Below are positions 1 through 9,868 of a stretch of DNA of 64,000 nt, piece after piece (within the stretch, counting starts at the first letter, position 1; each line of letters begins with the position of its first letter). This DNA is from Pictodentalium vernedei. Its lineage: Eukaryota > Mollusca > Scaphopoda > Dentaliida > Dentaliidae. The position numbers and the translations under genes were made by a program. The notes beneath the pieces were generated by a model, which did no database searches, was not told where the DNA came from, and saw nothing but the letters and a program-made list of their open reading frames with translations. The stretch covers positions 797,265,608 to 797,329,607 of the forward strand of contig CM062296.1 of the NCBI GenBank assembly GCA_031216915.1, read 5' to 3'.

Positions 1-280
1 CTGTAATGTGAAAATGCCGAATCATCGTCTTTGGGTGCTCCATTAACTAAATCCTCTTCTTCAGAACTTTTGGACTAAATCTAAACTAATTTGATACAAA
101 GCATCTTGGTGGAGTACACTCTTTTGAGTTTGTTTTTTCCCCAAAAGTTGCTATTGCCCTGGTAGTTGTGACTACATTTATAGGTCTTGTTAATTAATTT
201 GTCTTGACTCAAGACAAATTAACAAGACCTATAAATGTGGTCAAGACGTGGTAAATTCTTAAAAAGCCATTATTTGTAAA
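1..280. other. AT-rich left flank with a palindrome
   Basis: No gene is visible here. Positions 172-207 and 209-240 form a near-perfect inverted repeat with arms of about 32 bp and an extra AATT in the left arm. It resembles a small foldback or MITE remnant. The sequence up to 280, ending TGTAAA, is the target flank of DIRS copy A. Confidence 0.6.
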
Positions 281-508
281 GTTAAAAAATTTATAGTAAT
301 TTATATATTTTTTATACTTACCAATGACCCAGACTTAGCTGGTGCTAACTCCACAAAAACCAGGGCCAAACACAAATTTTGCCCCCCAATCCCCAAAATT
401 TGCATCCAAAACAAAAAGAAATCATGTCCTAAAGGACCTCCATAGTACGACTCTACTGCGCATGCGCAGTGACGCAGTCGTCCCGAAATTGGCGCCAAAT
501 ATCATTCT
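281..508. repeat. Left ITR of DIRS copy A (3' end of element)
   Basis: Inverted partner of 7190-7391, matching from about 306 to 508. The outermost 25 or so bases, starting GTTAAAAAAT, are an extension that the other end lacks. As I recall, Dictyostelium DIRS-1 has the same kind of one-sided extension. The repeat contains the palindrome ACTGCGCATGCGCAGT at 455-470 and ATTGGCGCCAAAT at 488-500. Confidence 0.9.
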
Positions 509-582
509 TACTGGCAGTGCCTGGTCAGCGCTATGTACTCAGCGGGGAGGCAAGAGTTCCCAACTCAGGGAGGGCCATCCCC

Positions 583-671
583 GTCTGGGTCATTGGTAAG
601 TATAAAAAATATATAAATTACTATAAATTTTTTAACATTTTTATACTGTACCAATGACCCAGACTTAGCTG
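583..671. repeat. Internal complementary region (ICR) of copy A
   Basis: This 89-nt segment is two reverse complements joined head to head. Positions 583-636 are the exact complement of the left terminus 281-334, and 637-671 are the exact complement of the right terminus 7357-7391. In the accepted DIRS replication model this region aligns the two cDNA ends so that a circle can form. It defines the element ends to the base. Confidence 0.95.
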
Positions 672-779
672 AATAGTAAACAGGCTGGAGGGCCTAGGAC
701 ATAGAGGAAAATCCAATAAGCTCAATTATATAATAAAGAGGTAACCCCTTAAGGAGAAAAGGAGTATTAGGCTTTACAT

Positions 780-815
780 GTATCTTTCTTATTTAATATT
801 AAATTAGAAAGATAC
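780..815. other. Conserved hairpin in the DIRS 3' noncoding region (copy A)
   Basis: Arms GTATCTTTCT and AGAAAGATAC flank a 16-nt AT-rich loop. The same stem occurs in the other copies. In D (19819-19853) and E the stem is unchanged although the loop differs in length and sequence. This points to an RNA or DNA structure with a role, but the role is unknown. Confidence 0.6.
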
Positions 816-1272
816 ACTACCCTTAATAATTGAGCACAATAACATTCATGTTCTCTATTAACATCCAGTATAACCCTTATACTAATTATTTTTAAAGCAA
901 GCCAATAAATAAAGTAGTCCAGAGAATTGAGACTCTTTATAATCATTTAAAAGTATCCGAGTATTGTATATTAAAGCCCGTTTGACACTTGACATATACA
1001 AATGCTTCACACTGAGCTACACTTTAAAAATAAGACATGAATGAAATTAAACATTAATATTACACTTTAAAACCATCCCGGAAGCGACTCAGAAATACTG
1101 TCTTGGAGGAGGCATTCCCTTGCTTTTCACTATAAAGCAGGTGACCTAAGGGAACACCCGCCCCCCACCCCCCCCTTCCCCTTGCCCTAGGTCAAATAGC
1201 CCAGAGCGAAGAGGGCAGCCGGACGGAGTCACTGCCGGAACAGAAAGCCTGCATAACTATAGTTGCAACTGT

Positions 1273-2491
1273 TTAGTGGACGACATTCTGAGCAACAGAT
1301 AACGGACCTAAACAATGCAGGTCTCCAGAAATGGACTCAATATTTCTGAGATAAAAATTAGTAAATGTGGAAGGCTGAGACCAATAAGCAGCCTTCATTA
1401 AATCTGTAATAGCAACACTATTAGCATAAGCCCAGGAAGTAGAAAGAGCTCTTACTTCATGAGCAGAAATCTTAAGCACAGACTGCTGAGAAGAAGATAA
1501 ATCTTCATACGCAGTACGGATAGTTAACTGAATCCATCTAGCAATAGAATGGACTGAAATGTCCTTTCTATTAGGCATCAAAGACAGAAAGAAACGTTTC
1601 TGTCCCTTTCTGATGAACTGAGATCTCTGTTTATAGATACGTAGTGCTCTAACAGGACAGAGTAAAGGCCTACGCCCGTCTGAAGACGGAAGAGCCTTAA
1701 TAACAATAGGTTCCGGATATTTATTAGGAGCCTGATTCTTAGCTAAAAAACCGACATTAGTAGTGAAGGAGATAGTGTTCCCAACACTACGATAATGAGA
1801 ATCATCCACCGATAGTGCATGAAGCTCACTGACTCTTCTGGCAGAAGAGAAAGCTAAGAGAAAAGCTGTCTTATAAGATAAGAATTTGAAATCTACTGTC
1901 CCAAGAGGTTCAAATGGCTTTTCCTTCAATTTAAGGAGAACCCAAGCTAAATTCCACTTAGGAATTAATCTAAGAGTTCTGGGTCTATTTATCGAAAAGT
2001 TTCTAACCAATTTCGATAAAGAGACATTAGATCCAATTTGTAAACTATCATGATGTGCATAGGTATCAGATGACATAGATCTTATAACCCTTTATAGTAA
2101 CAGGCTGCAGTTTGATTTCGTCAAACAAGTAAACTAGAAAGTTTGCAATGTCTGGTATAGAGGGATCAAATATATCTACAGAATGATCCCTACACCAACG
2201 ACGGAAAACCTTCCACTTAGCCGCATAGTTTAGCGAAGAGGAGGTCCTCCTACAGTTAGAAATCGCGTCCACTGCTCGTCCTGTAAAGTGCTTGCCATGC
2301 AAGAAGGACCGCACAACGGAAAAACGTGAAGGTTGAGACCTTGCGGGTTGTGATGGAGTTGGCGCGGTTTCCCCTGCGAAAGAAGATCCTCTCGTGGAGG
2401 AAGCTTCTGCGGTAGGTCCCACAACAGACACCTGAGTAGATTTATCCACGGTCTCTGTGGCGACAGAGATGCTACCAACAGAATCTTGCAT
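1273..2491 (-). pseudogene. DIRS tyrosine recombinase, copy A, frameshifted
   Basis: The YR would cut and join the circular DNA copy to integrate the element without target duplication. The C-terminal catalytic part (from 2076) shows the YR signatures: Arg in ARRVSELHAL, the HxxR box in SAHEVRAL and the nucleophile Tyr in TNFYLRNI. The N-terminal core-binding part, including KWKVFRRWCRDHSVDIFDP, lies in the frame of the upstream ORF. The two are separated by one extra T near 2082 relative to B and C. The proposed start Met at 2491 begins MQDSVGS and lies inside ORF2 in the -1 frame. With the frameshift this copy should make no complete recombinase. Confidence 0.85.
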
Positions 2492-4419
2492 TGAGATTGT
2501 TTTATCTTTAGCAATACTTGTTGAATTAACGGCGCTGGAGGATACGCATATCCTATCATTCCGTCCCAAGGGATCGACAGAGCGTCTACTGCAAATGCTC
2601 TTGGATCCGGACAGGGGGACACATACGTCTGCAACTGATTGTTGAGATGTGTCGCAAATAAGTCTATCATTGGCCGTTCCCATTGGTAGCAAATCTGATT
2701 GAATACTTGTTTGTTGAGAGTCCACTCCGACGGCAACAAGCGACCCTTTCGTGAAAGGGAGTCTGCTAGCACATTCAGACGACCCGGTATGTGACGGACC
2801 GAAAGAAGAACGTGATGTTCCAACGCAAACAGAAGGATTCTTTCCGTTAGATTGAACAACGGAACTGAATGAGTGCCTCCCTGATTCCGTATATACGCCA
2901 CTACTGTCGTATTGTCGGATAGGATTTGGACATGAGCATCGTGAATAATGTCCATCCAGTGACGTAACGCAAGCCAAATTGACATCATTTCCTTGATGTT
3001 TATGTGCTTGCACAGGAATTGCGGATCCCAAAGACCCTGGCATCTCGAATCCGTTGGGATTAATGATGCACCCCAACCTGTTTGACTGGCATCCGTCATA
3101 ATGGTAAAACTCGGATCCGGCAACTGCAGCGGAACTCCTTGAGTTAACCACTGAATGTTTGCCCAAGTCTGAATCTCTTGTTTCACTTGATCTGACAAGA
3201 GAACGTCTACATCGAGCGAATGAATTTTCACACTCCAATTCTGAGTCAGGAAAATTTGAAGAGGCCGTGTGCGTAGCCGTCCCATCGGAATGAGATCCGC
3301 GGCGGCTCCGCACAGACCTATCAGTCTCATAAATTCTCTCGCCGTGACTTTGTCTGCATTCAGACAATAGCGAGCGTAACAACTGACTAATTTCGCTCTG
3401 GTTAATGGCAGACGAACGAGATTGTTGTGCGTCTCGAAGCTCATTCCCAGATGAGTGAATGACTTGGACGGCACCAGATCCGACTTCTCCTCGTTTACTA
3501 TGAAACCGAGACGTCGGAGCAATAGAAGAAGATTCTGAACATCGTTCTGAAGCGTTAACTCGTTGCCGTACCTCTGAAGAATGTCGTCCAGGTAGGCCGA
3601 CGTTACCGCAGACGAATGAGCTCGGAAGTAGATCATTACCGAGTTCATTACCCGAGTGAAAGCCCAGGGTGCTAGATTCAATCCGAAGCACATGGCCCGG
3701 AACTGATACACCACTCCTAGGACTGCGAAGCGTAGATACTTTCGGAATGTCGGATGTACCATGACGTGAAAGTACGCATCTTTGAGATCTATGCTCGTTG
3801 CATAATCGTTCACCCGAATACTCGCTCTGACCGATCGAATCGTCTCCATATAAAACTTCAGAGCGACGATCAGCTTGTTTATCCAGCTCAAATCTATGAC
3901 TGGACGGAACGAGCCATCTGGTTTCGGAACCAGAAACAGATGGCTGTAGAATCCCAGCGATTCCTGGTTTTCTACGACCTCTACCGCGTTCTTCATTAAA
4001 AGAGACTGCACCTCTGATACCAGAGCGTCTCTTTTCTGAGGATTTGACGGAAGATGAGTCCACTTTGGACTTCGAGTTAATGGAGGCTTTCGTTTGAAGG
4101 ATATCTTTAGACCTTCCGAAGTCACTCCTCTCACCCACGGGTCGTCCGTAATCGACGCCCACTCTTGAGAAAAACTCGACAACCTTCCGCCAACCGGAAC
4201 GCGATAGAGGTTTAAGCCATCACCTCCTGGATCTGCGAGGCCTGCGGTAGGAGAAACCACGTCTTCCACGACCCGCACCTCGCCTCGTCGACCTCGGGGC
4301 GTCCGACCGATTGTCCCGGCCTGAAGGACGTCCCGAACGAGAGTCGCTATCCTGACGGTCTCTCGAATAAGAGCCAGAGGACGCACCGGAACCTCTATAG
4401 GAACCTCTCTTGGGCGCAT
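2230..4419 (-). CDS. DIRS ORF2: reverse transcriptase, RNase H and methyltransferase-like region (copy A, intact)
   Basis: A 729-residue protein that copies element RNA to DNA and removes the RNA strand. The RT lies at about residues 130-400, with motif A SIDLKDAYFHV (catalytic Asp211) and motif C YLDD (276-279). RNase H lies at about 435-560, with acidic residues Asp443 (MTDAS), Glu477, Asp502 (LSDNTT) and Asp553 (ADSLSR). The tail at 580-665, including DLFATHLNNQL and YAYPPAPLI, matches the conserved C-terminal block of DIRS ORF2 proteins described as phage Dam methylase-like. I saw no clear catalytic motif there, so that assignment is weaker. The start at MRPREV is favoured because an in-frame stop lies just upstream in this copy and the Met is shared by B and C. 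It overlaps the end of gag by 200 nt in the +1 frame and the YR frame at its 3' end. Confidence 0.92.
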   Translation of the reverse strand: MRPREVPIEVPVRPLALIRETVRIATLVRDVLQAGTIGRTPRGRRGEVRVVEDVVSPTAGLADPGGDGLNLYRVPVGGRLSSFSQEWASITDDPWVRGVTSEGLKISFKRKPPLTRSPKWTHLPSNPQKRDALVSEVQSLLMKNAVEVVENQESLGFYSHLFLVPKPDGSFRPVIDLSWINKLIVALKFYMETIRSVRASIRVNDYATSIDLKDAYFHVMVHPTFRKYLRFAVLGVVYQFRAMCFGLNLAPWAFTRVMNSVMIYFRAHSSAVTSAYLDDILQRYGNELTLQNDVQNLLLLLRRLGFIVNEEKSDLVPSKSFTHLGMSFETHNNLVRLPLTRAKLVSCYARYCLNADKVTAREFMRLIGLCGAAADLIPMGRLRTRPLQIFLTQNWSVKIHSLDVDVLLSDQVKQEIQTWANIQWLTQGVPLQLPDPSFTIMTDASQTGWGASLIPTDSRCQGLWDPQFLCKHINIKEMMSIWLALRHWMDIIHDAHVQILSDNTTVVAYIRNQGGTHSVPLFNLTERILLFALEHHVLLSVRHIPGRLNVLADSLSRKGRLLPSEWTLNKQVFNQICYQWERPMIDLFATHLNNQLQTYVSPCPDPRAFAVDALSIPWDGMIGYAYPPAPLIQQVLLKIKQSQCKILLVASLSPQRPWINLLRCLLWDLPQKLPPREDLLSQGKPRQLHHNPQGLNLHVFPLCGPSCMASTLQDEQWTRFLTVGGPPLR

Positions 4420-6302
4420 AAGACCCAGAAGTGCCCGCCTTATTCGTGTCTGCTAAATCCGACCTTTTAGGAGCGGATCTGAACAACAGAGAATCACTAG
4501 CTTTCTTTTTAATATTATCATAAATAGCGGAAAGCTTGCCGTCAAAGAGTTCTCCTGAGACCAAAGCGACTCTAAGAGAGTTCTTCACCTTAGAATCCAC
4601 TAATGTGGATGTAGCCAGGGCTGCGTCACGTCTAACCAACTCCAGATTTGCCACTGAAAGGGCGGAGTTACACGTGGAATAAGCTACTGCCCTTGAAAGA
4701 AGTCTTAAAGAGGATTGTATATCCTGAAACTCTTCCCCTTGAAGGCGCAGTGATAACGCCTTAGTAAGGTGATCTGCGTAAGATAAGGCATCTAAATTGG
4801 CTCTGTTAGACGCAATAGCTGTTTCCAACACTGCGGTTGGAATAGAAGCTGACGACGGTAATGATAGCTCTAAGTCTTCCGCCTCATCGTCCATACGCAG
4901 AGGAACTCTCGGTATACCCTGACCTGCCGTGTCGAATTTATTCCTTGCATTAATGAAAGGCAGGTTGAGAGTATTTGCGGACAAGAAACCTGCTTTCCCC
5001 GTCCTGGAAGCAAGTTTAAAAATAGCGTCGTTCAATAATTCAAATGTTCTTGCAACATTATTGGACTGCGATGTCCCTGAACCGCTCAAAAAATTCAGAG
5101 TCCAATGACGCTATAAATCTCCTGTCCGGAAGCGCAGCAGTCTGGCCCGACGGAACAACTTGAGGAAGAAAGTGCCGGATGAAGTCCACGGCAGCTTTAT
5201 GTTGTTCCGAAAGGGATAGCTCCAATTCATCCGTATCCCTTTCACCATCCGGTCGGACCTCCCGATGTTCCCGGTCGTCCGCCCCCGATGCTTCGGCGGA
5301 GCGTACCGACCCAGCGCCGTCGGATAATTCTCGATCCGACACCGTATCTGTCAGCTGCTGGGATGCTGCGATAAGCTGTGCTATCTGCACTAGAATGTCC
5401 GACGTCGAGACCTGCGGAGGCGCGGTCTTTCGCTGCTTCGCCGAGGGCAGCTCCGCATCAGATGGCTCCCGCATACTTTTCCTATGCGAACGTCCGGAGT
5501 CCATCGGTCTCGAATCCCTGGCTGCCGGATGGTGTGACCTGGTCGCCGAAGAATCCTTCATCGGCGAAGCTGGCAAAATATCGGAGGTCACGCAGCCAAG
5601 GTGCGGTCGTGTGCGCCGACGAGAAGAGGAAGCCTTAACAGTCTCTGCGGACTGCTTATACAACGGAGCGTCCCGAGCGACGGACGTATGCTCCGCTAAA
5701 GACACATTTTGTACCACAACATCTGGTCCCAGATGTTGTTGTACGAGAGAGGGGCCTCTCTCGCTCGCGGCCCGGCTGGACCTGGACGAGCTAGGAACCG
5801 GACTAAAAGGCTTCCTCCATTCTCGTTTACTATCCGCCGTCACTGGGTGTGCATCTATTATTTTTATAGTGCTCGCATCACCCAAAATTTCCTCTTGGAC
5901 CGCATCGGACGAACCCGGCTGCCGAACCATTCGGTGAATGGACGCTACACCGGGCGAGCTAGCGGACGACATTTGTCTAATCTCCATGAGCACTTTTGCC
6001 GCTAGCTCTGAATTCATTTGTGACGACGGACGCACACTTGAAGAAGATAACATGGAAACATCACCCTGTTCTGGTTCCTCTGAAATAGAAACTGAGAGAG
6101 TAGAGTGACCTTGTGGAGAAAGAGCCGGCATCGCTCTTTCTCCAGAAACAACATATCGTGACACACGTTTCCAATGTTTCTCATCCCAATGTTCACATAT
6201 AGGACAGGGATTAATGCGAGAACACTGACTACAATTAATACAATGATCATGAAAGTCAGAGGAAGATTTCTTCCTATTACAATTTGAACAATGTCCCTTC
6301 AT
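4220..6302 (-). pseudogene. DIRS ORF1 (gag-like), copy A, frameshifted
   Basis: Putative nucleocapsid or structural protein. The start at MKGHCSNC is shared by A, B and C. The N terminus carries a Cys/His cluster (CxxC, HxHCxxC, CxxC and nearby His within the first 45 residues), probably zinc-binding. The C terminus is basic and rich in Arg, Gly and Ser, ending RRPRRSRR, as expected for nucleic-acid binding. A 17-bp deletion at about 5070, between GCGA microhomologies and relative to B, splits the frame into 6302-5058 and 5089-4220. A further in-frame 3-nt deletion lies near 4547. Confidence 0.88.
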
Positions 6303-7189
6303 TGTGAAAGAACAACAATAAGTCCTAGTTACTCGCAAAAACCCCTGACACAAAGATACATAATAACATGATCCATTAATAAATGAAAAAACAATTGCAA
6401 AACAAAATAATTTTGAAAAAATATTTTTTCAGAGAAGCCCAAGTTGCTGAAAAGTAACGTTGAGCCCCGATGGATCCGATGGCAAAGTGTGGTCAAAAAT
6501 TTTAAAATTATATAAAATAATTAATGAGACACTTTCGGATAATATAAATGTATCTTATAATGAGATAAACTACCACAAAGGCAAACAGCCCCCCCTCAAA
6601 AAAGGCTGTTGCCAATGAAAACAAACAGTGTAAACACACTAGAAAACATGACTCCAGGCACTGAAAAAACTGGCCCGGAATCAGTCATCAATTACACTCT
6701 ATCTGATGCAAAACAGAGACTCCCAGGGGAGAATCTGCAGAACATCAGATGGAAGATGCAGAACACAAACGTTATACACCCATGGGTGAAAACGTAACTA
6801 TGGGGAAAATAACAGAAAACATTCTGTAACCAAGCAACTCTCCCAGGAAATTTTAGAAATGAAACTTCTCAAAAATATGCCAAAAGCATGGGAGAATTGC
6901 AAGGGGGGACTTTAGAAGGCTAGGGGAGAGGAAACACTGAATAAGCAGTGCAACAATTAGCAAGAATGACAACAAGAGGCCCATGCCTCGAAAATAGGCA
7001 ACTTAACATAATTTCAACAAAAAATTTTAAGTACAGCCCTGATTATTTTTTGCCACTTCTTTTTTCCTCTCCTCCTTCTATCCTCCTTAGAATCACATTT
7101 TCTCCAAAAATTACGTGTCTGGCATCCTTTAAACTGAGATTTACAAGCACAAAGATCAGTGAGATGTTGACTGATGAAGGGCCAAACAG

Positions 7190-7391
7190 AGAATGATATT
7201 TGGCGCCAATTTCGGGACGACTGCGTCACTGCGCATGCGCAGTAGAGTCGTACTATGGAGGTCCTTTAGGACATGATTTCTTTTTGTTTTGGATGCAAAT
7301 TTTGGGGATTGGGGGGCAAAATTTGTGTTTGGCCCTGGTTTTTGTGGAGTTAGCACCAGCTAAGTCTGGGTCATTGGTACAGTATAAAAAT
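7190..7391. repeat. Right ITR of DIRS copy A (5' end of element)
   Basis: Reverse complement of 306-508, ending CAGTATAAAAAT at 7391. In coding orientation this is the upstream end, so it probably contains the promoter for genomic RNA. It holds the same GCGCATGCGC palindrome and GGCGCCAA motif as the left ITR. Confidence 0.9.
7228..7243. promoter_or_regulatory. Palindromic NRF-1-like site in the ITR
   Basis: ACTGCGCATGCGCAGT is a perfect palindrome containing TGCGCATGCGCA, which equals the symmetric NRF-1 consensus. It is present in both ITRs of A, B, C and D and in the visible ITR of E (A left copy at 455-470). An adjacent GGCGCC motif is also conserved. A promoter role is inferred from position and conservation only. 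Confidence 0.5.
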
Positions 7392-8726
7392 ATTGCTTGT
7401 GGGCAAGCATTTTTTTATTTTATTTTTTATTTCTGTAATTATTTCTTTGCCATCAAAAGTTCAAGTTCTTGGATTATGTTTTAGGCTTCATAATCTACGG
7501 ATTAGCATGGGTGGTGGTGTATTTCATCCCTTGAGAGGAAGAGGGCTTTGCAATGCTAAAGCATTGCAAAGCCTTCTTGTACTCAAGGGACAAATTTATG
7601 AATTTTTTTAACTTAATTTTTACTTTTTTAAAGTTTACATTGGTTAAAAAAAGAAAACATGCAGCAGCCAAAAGAACCGTGAGGGAGGTCCTGAGAAACA
7701 GATTTTTAATTTGTTTAGGCCTTTTGGTGTGGAACTTCCTTTTATGATGCAGATTCAACTTTGTTCAAAAGTATGTCAATATTTTCGCTCCCTATGGGAA
7801 GATGCCCACATTTTCCTAAAAAGTTGCTAACCTCATGGGGTGGGGTAGTGAGAACCCCCAAAATTAAAAAAAGAAAAAAAAAAATTTGTATGGACACTTT
7901 TTTTAAGACTTCACACTACATAGCTTTGTTTTTGCCTAAGAAGCCTTTTTTAGGACCAGCAGAAACGAATGGCCAAAAAAATTGCTTTTGGTTGTGTCAT
8001 GGCAAATCAAAAGATTGCTCTTGTTCTCCATCACTTACTACAAACCAACTCTTTTAACAACTTGATCAAGGCAAGCGTTTTAGGCTCACTCGAGCCTCTA
8101 GTTTGTTCAAGTTGTCGTGTTTATAAAATCATTATCCAACAAACTCCAAATTTTCACAAAAGAGGGATAACTCTTACAAAAGCTATGGCAATTTGGTGAA
8201 TATCAAACTTAATTGAGACCTTCTCACAGTGTGTGCCTATAGCAGGTTTGGGGAATAACTGCATGATTACATTTGTTGAAGTTATCATGATCACAACATG
8301 TGTGGATAGATGCACAGATACACAGATGATGGGGGCCCATTTTTATATCCCCCACCAAACGATTTGAGCAGGGGACAATAAAAATATCAACTTACTTCAG
8401 GGGCTCTATGGGAGACCCCCATTCATCACTGCTGGTCATAGGAAAAAAAATGAACAATCTTCTATTCAGGAACTACTGGTTGCAAGAATTCAATATTTGA
8501 TGCCAGTAGTTCTGCAATGATGTAAATTTGGGTTGGTTCAAAAATAGTTTCTCTGGAAACATTTGAACTTGTTTTGGGAAGGAGAAAATTTATGGTCGTG
8601 CCCAAAATTCAGTTTTTGGAACCAGCCAGCTGATGTGGAAAAAAATAGGTATGCTTTATTTATGAGGGACACCAACTTTTCCCCTGGAACTCAATCGGAG
8701 ACCCATGAGTTGCTTCAAGGGGCACC
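7392..8726. other. AT-rich intergenic stretch with hairpins, no gene seen
   Basis: This is the right flank of copy A. A hairpin lies at about 7529-7590, with inner arms GGCTTTGCAATGCT and AGCATTGCAAAGCC. Another weak inverted repeat (GAACTACTGG with CCAGTAGTTC) lies near 8467-8512. Scattered AGGGATAACTC-type text near 8162 recalls the tandem-array elements found further on. No open frame has recognisable protein similarity. Confidence 0.5.
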
Positions 8727-8977
8727 ACATTATTTATTTATTATTAGTGTTTAAGGTCACATATTTCTGCACAATGGCTAATCCTGACCGCAACATGAAT
8801 ATACAGTCAAGTTCAGTCAACTGTTTATCACCATGATGTTGTTCATTTTTGTGGACTTCCACTTCAAGTATTGGTCCCTGGGTCCAATTTTACCAGCAAA
8901 ACAGAGCCTGTTTACCACAGTAAACAAACACTGCTTCACTTCCCAGGGTTCCCATTTATTTATTTATTTACTGGTTT
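8727..8977 (-). repeat. Repeat R1 (antisense), sharing its 3' tail with the local SINEs
   Basis: Read on the minus strand this ends in GTGACCTTAAACAC followed by an A/T-rich TAAATA tail, the same tail the SINEs carry. The body (GGTTCCC, CTTCCACTTC and a TTTACCACAGTAAACAAA segment) is not SINE-like and recurs at 9869-10450 and 39110-39310. It may be the 3' end of the LINE that mobilises the SINEs. Confidence 0.5.
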
Positions 8978-9868
8978 TTAACCCTTTACCTAATGAATCG
9001 CCCGCAACCACCTGCATAATTTGAAAACTTAGATGTGAGTCTTCCATGGAAGACGTGTGTCGCCTGCACTATATTTTAATATTTCAGACAGAATTCTAAG
9101 TGGAAAAGGGGCATAACTCTGGAAAAAATACAGCGGATCAAAAAATAAAATAGGAGGTGCACAATGCCATTATGTGATAAAGAATCACTGAAAGTTTCAT
9201 CAAAATCCATTCATAGGTTAAAGAGGAGTGGCGGATAAGAGAAAGTGTGACGCGGACGACGACGCAAGACGACGGGGCATAACTCTGGAAAAAATACAGC
9301 GGATCAAAAAATAAAATAAGAGGTGCACAATGCCATTATGTGATAAAGAATCACTGAAAGTTTCATCAAAATCCATTCATAGGTTAAAGAGGAGTGGCGG
9401 ATAAGAGAAAGTGTGACGCGGACGACGCGGAAAACGACGCAAGACGACAGGGCATAACTCTGGAAAAAATACAGCGGATCAAAAAATAAAATAGGAGGTG
9501 CACAATGCCATTATGTGATAAAGAATCACTGAAAGTTTCATCAAAATCCATTCATAGGTTAAAGAGGAATGGCGGATAAGAGAAAGTGTAACGCGGACTA
9601 CGCGGACGACGCGGACGACAACAGTAATCCCTATATGTCGCTCCCCACTTCGTGGGGAGGCGACACAATTAAGCAATTGAAAAAAATATTGTTTTCAAAT
9701 TATTTCAACAAAACCATATCATGTGACCCCTCATTGGAACGAGCTCATTGAGCTCGTTCCAATGAGGGGTCACACGATATGGTTTTCTTGAAGTTTTTTT
9801 TAAAAATTTAAAAAAATAGTAATTAAAATAATAAATTTTGATATTCTCTACATTGGGTAAAAGGTTAA
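8978..9868. mobile_element. MITE1 (subtype b), TTAA-flanked, carrying an internal insertion
   Basis: Starts TTAA-CCCTTTACCTAATG and ends GGGTAAAAGG-TTAA. The inner part contains a large palindrome with apex AACGAGCTCATTGAGCTCGTT around 9725-9775. The TTAA duplication and CCC-type terminus suggest a piggyBac-like non-autonomous element. Positions 9057-9666 look like a separate element inserted in it, because the uninterrupted subtype-b copy at 18993 runs straight across that point. Confidence 0.7.
9057..9666. mobile_element. Short-TIR element with three tandem units of about 170 bp
   Basis: Bounded by GTGTCGCC and GGCGACAC. Inside, a unit beginning GCATAACTCTGGAAAAAAT starts at 9111, 9277 and 9452 (periods 166 and 175 bp). 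Each unit ends in a GACGACGCGG-type run whose length varies. The layout recalls bivalve pearl/Helentron-derived elements, but the family is not proven. The track contains no credible coding region. Confidence 0.65.

Larger units (their letters stand above)
281..7391 (-). mobile_element. DIRS-type retrotransposon, copy A (7,111 bp)
   Basis: Complete element read on the minus strand. It has a right ITR (7190-7391), a leader (about 6303-7189), ORF1 gag (6302-4220), ORF2 RT/RNase H (4419-2230), an overlapping YR ORF (2491-1273), a 3' noncoding region with a C-rich tract (about 1157-1186), an ICR (583-671) and a left ITR (281-508). Both ends are fixed by the ICR, whose two halves are exact reverse complements of 281-334 and 7357-7391. 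The flanks TGTAAA and ATTGC show no target duplication, as expected for YR-mediated integration. A-specific variants (CTCCACAAAAACC, ATAGTACGACTC) occur in both ITRs, which suggests a recent insertion. Gag and YR are frameshifted, so this copy is not autonomous as sequenced. Confidence 0.93.

Noticed and set aside
583-640. GGTAAGTATA in the ICR and ITRs as a splice donor
   Set aside because: It matches a donor consensus, but its sequence is fully explained by the ICR/terminus complement, it lies on the strand opposite to coding in the ICR, and no partner acceptor is evident.
3754-3999. Open frame of 81 codons on the plus strand within DIRS ORF2, repeated in B and C
   Set aside because: It is the antisense shadow of the conserved RT coding sequence. 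Its recurrence reflects copy similarity.
5179-5937. Open frames of 250-275 codons on the plus strand opposite gag in A and C, shorter in B
   Set aside because: Antisense to a GC-richer gag region with few stops by composition. Low-complexity product with no recognisable domain, and the length differs between copies.
281-7391. Element of the Ngaro or PAT type
   Set aside because: Those have split direct repeats. Here the termini are inverted and the ICR is present, which fits DIRS proper.
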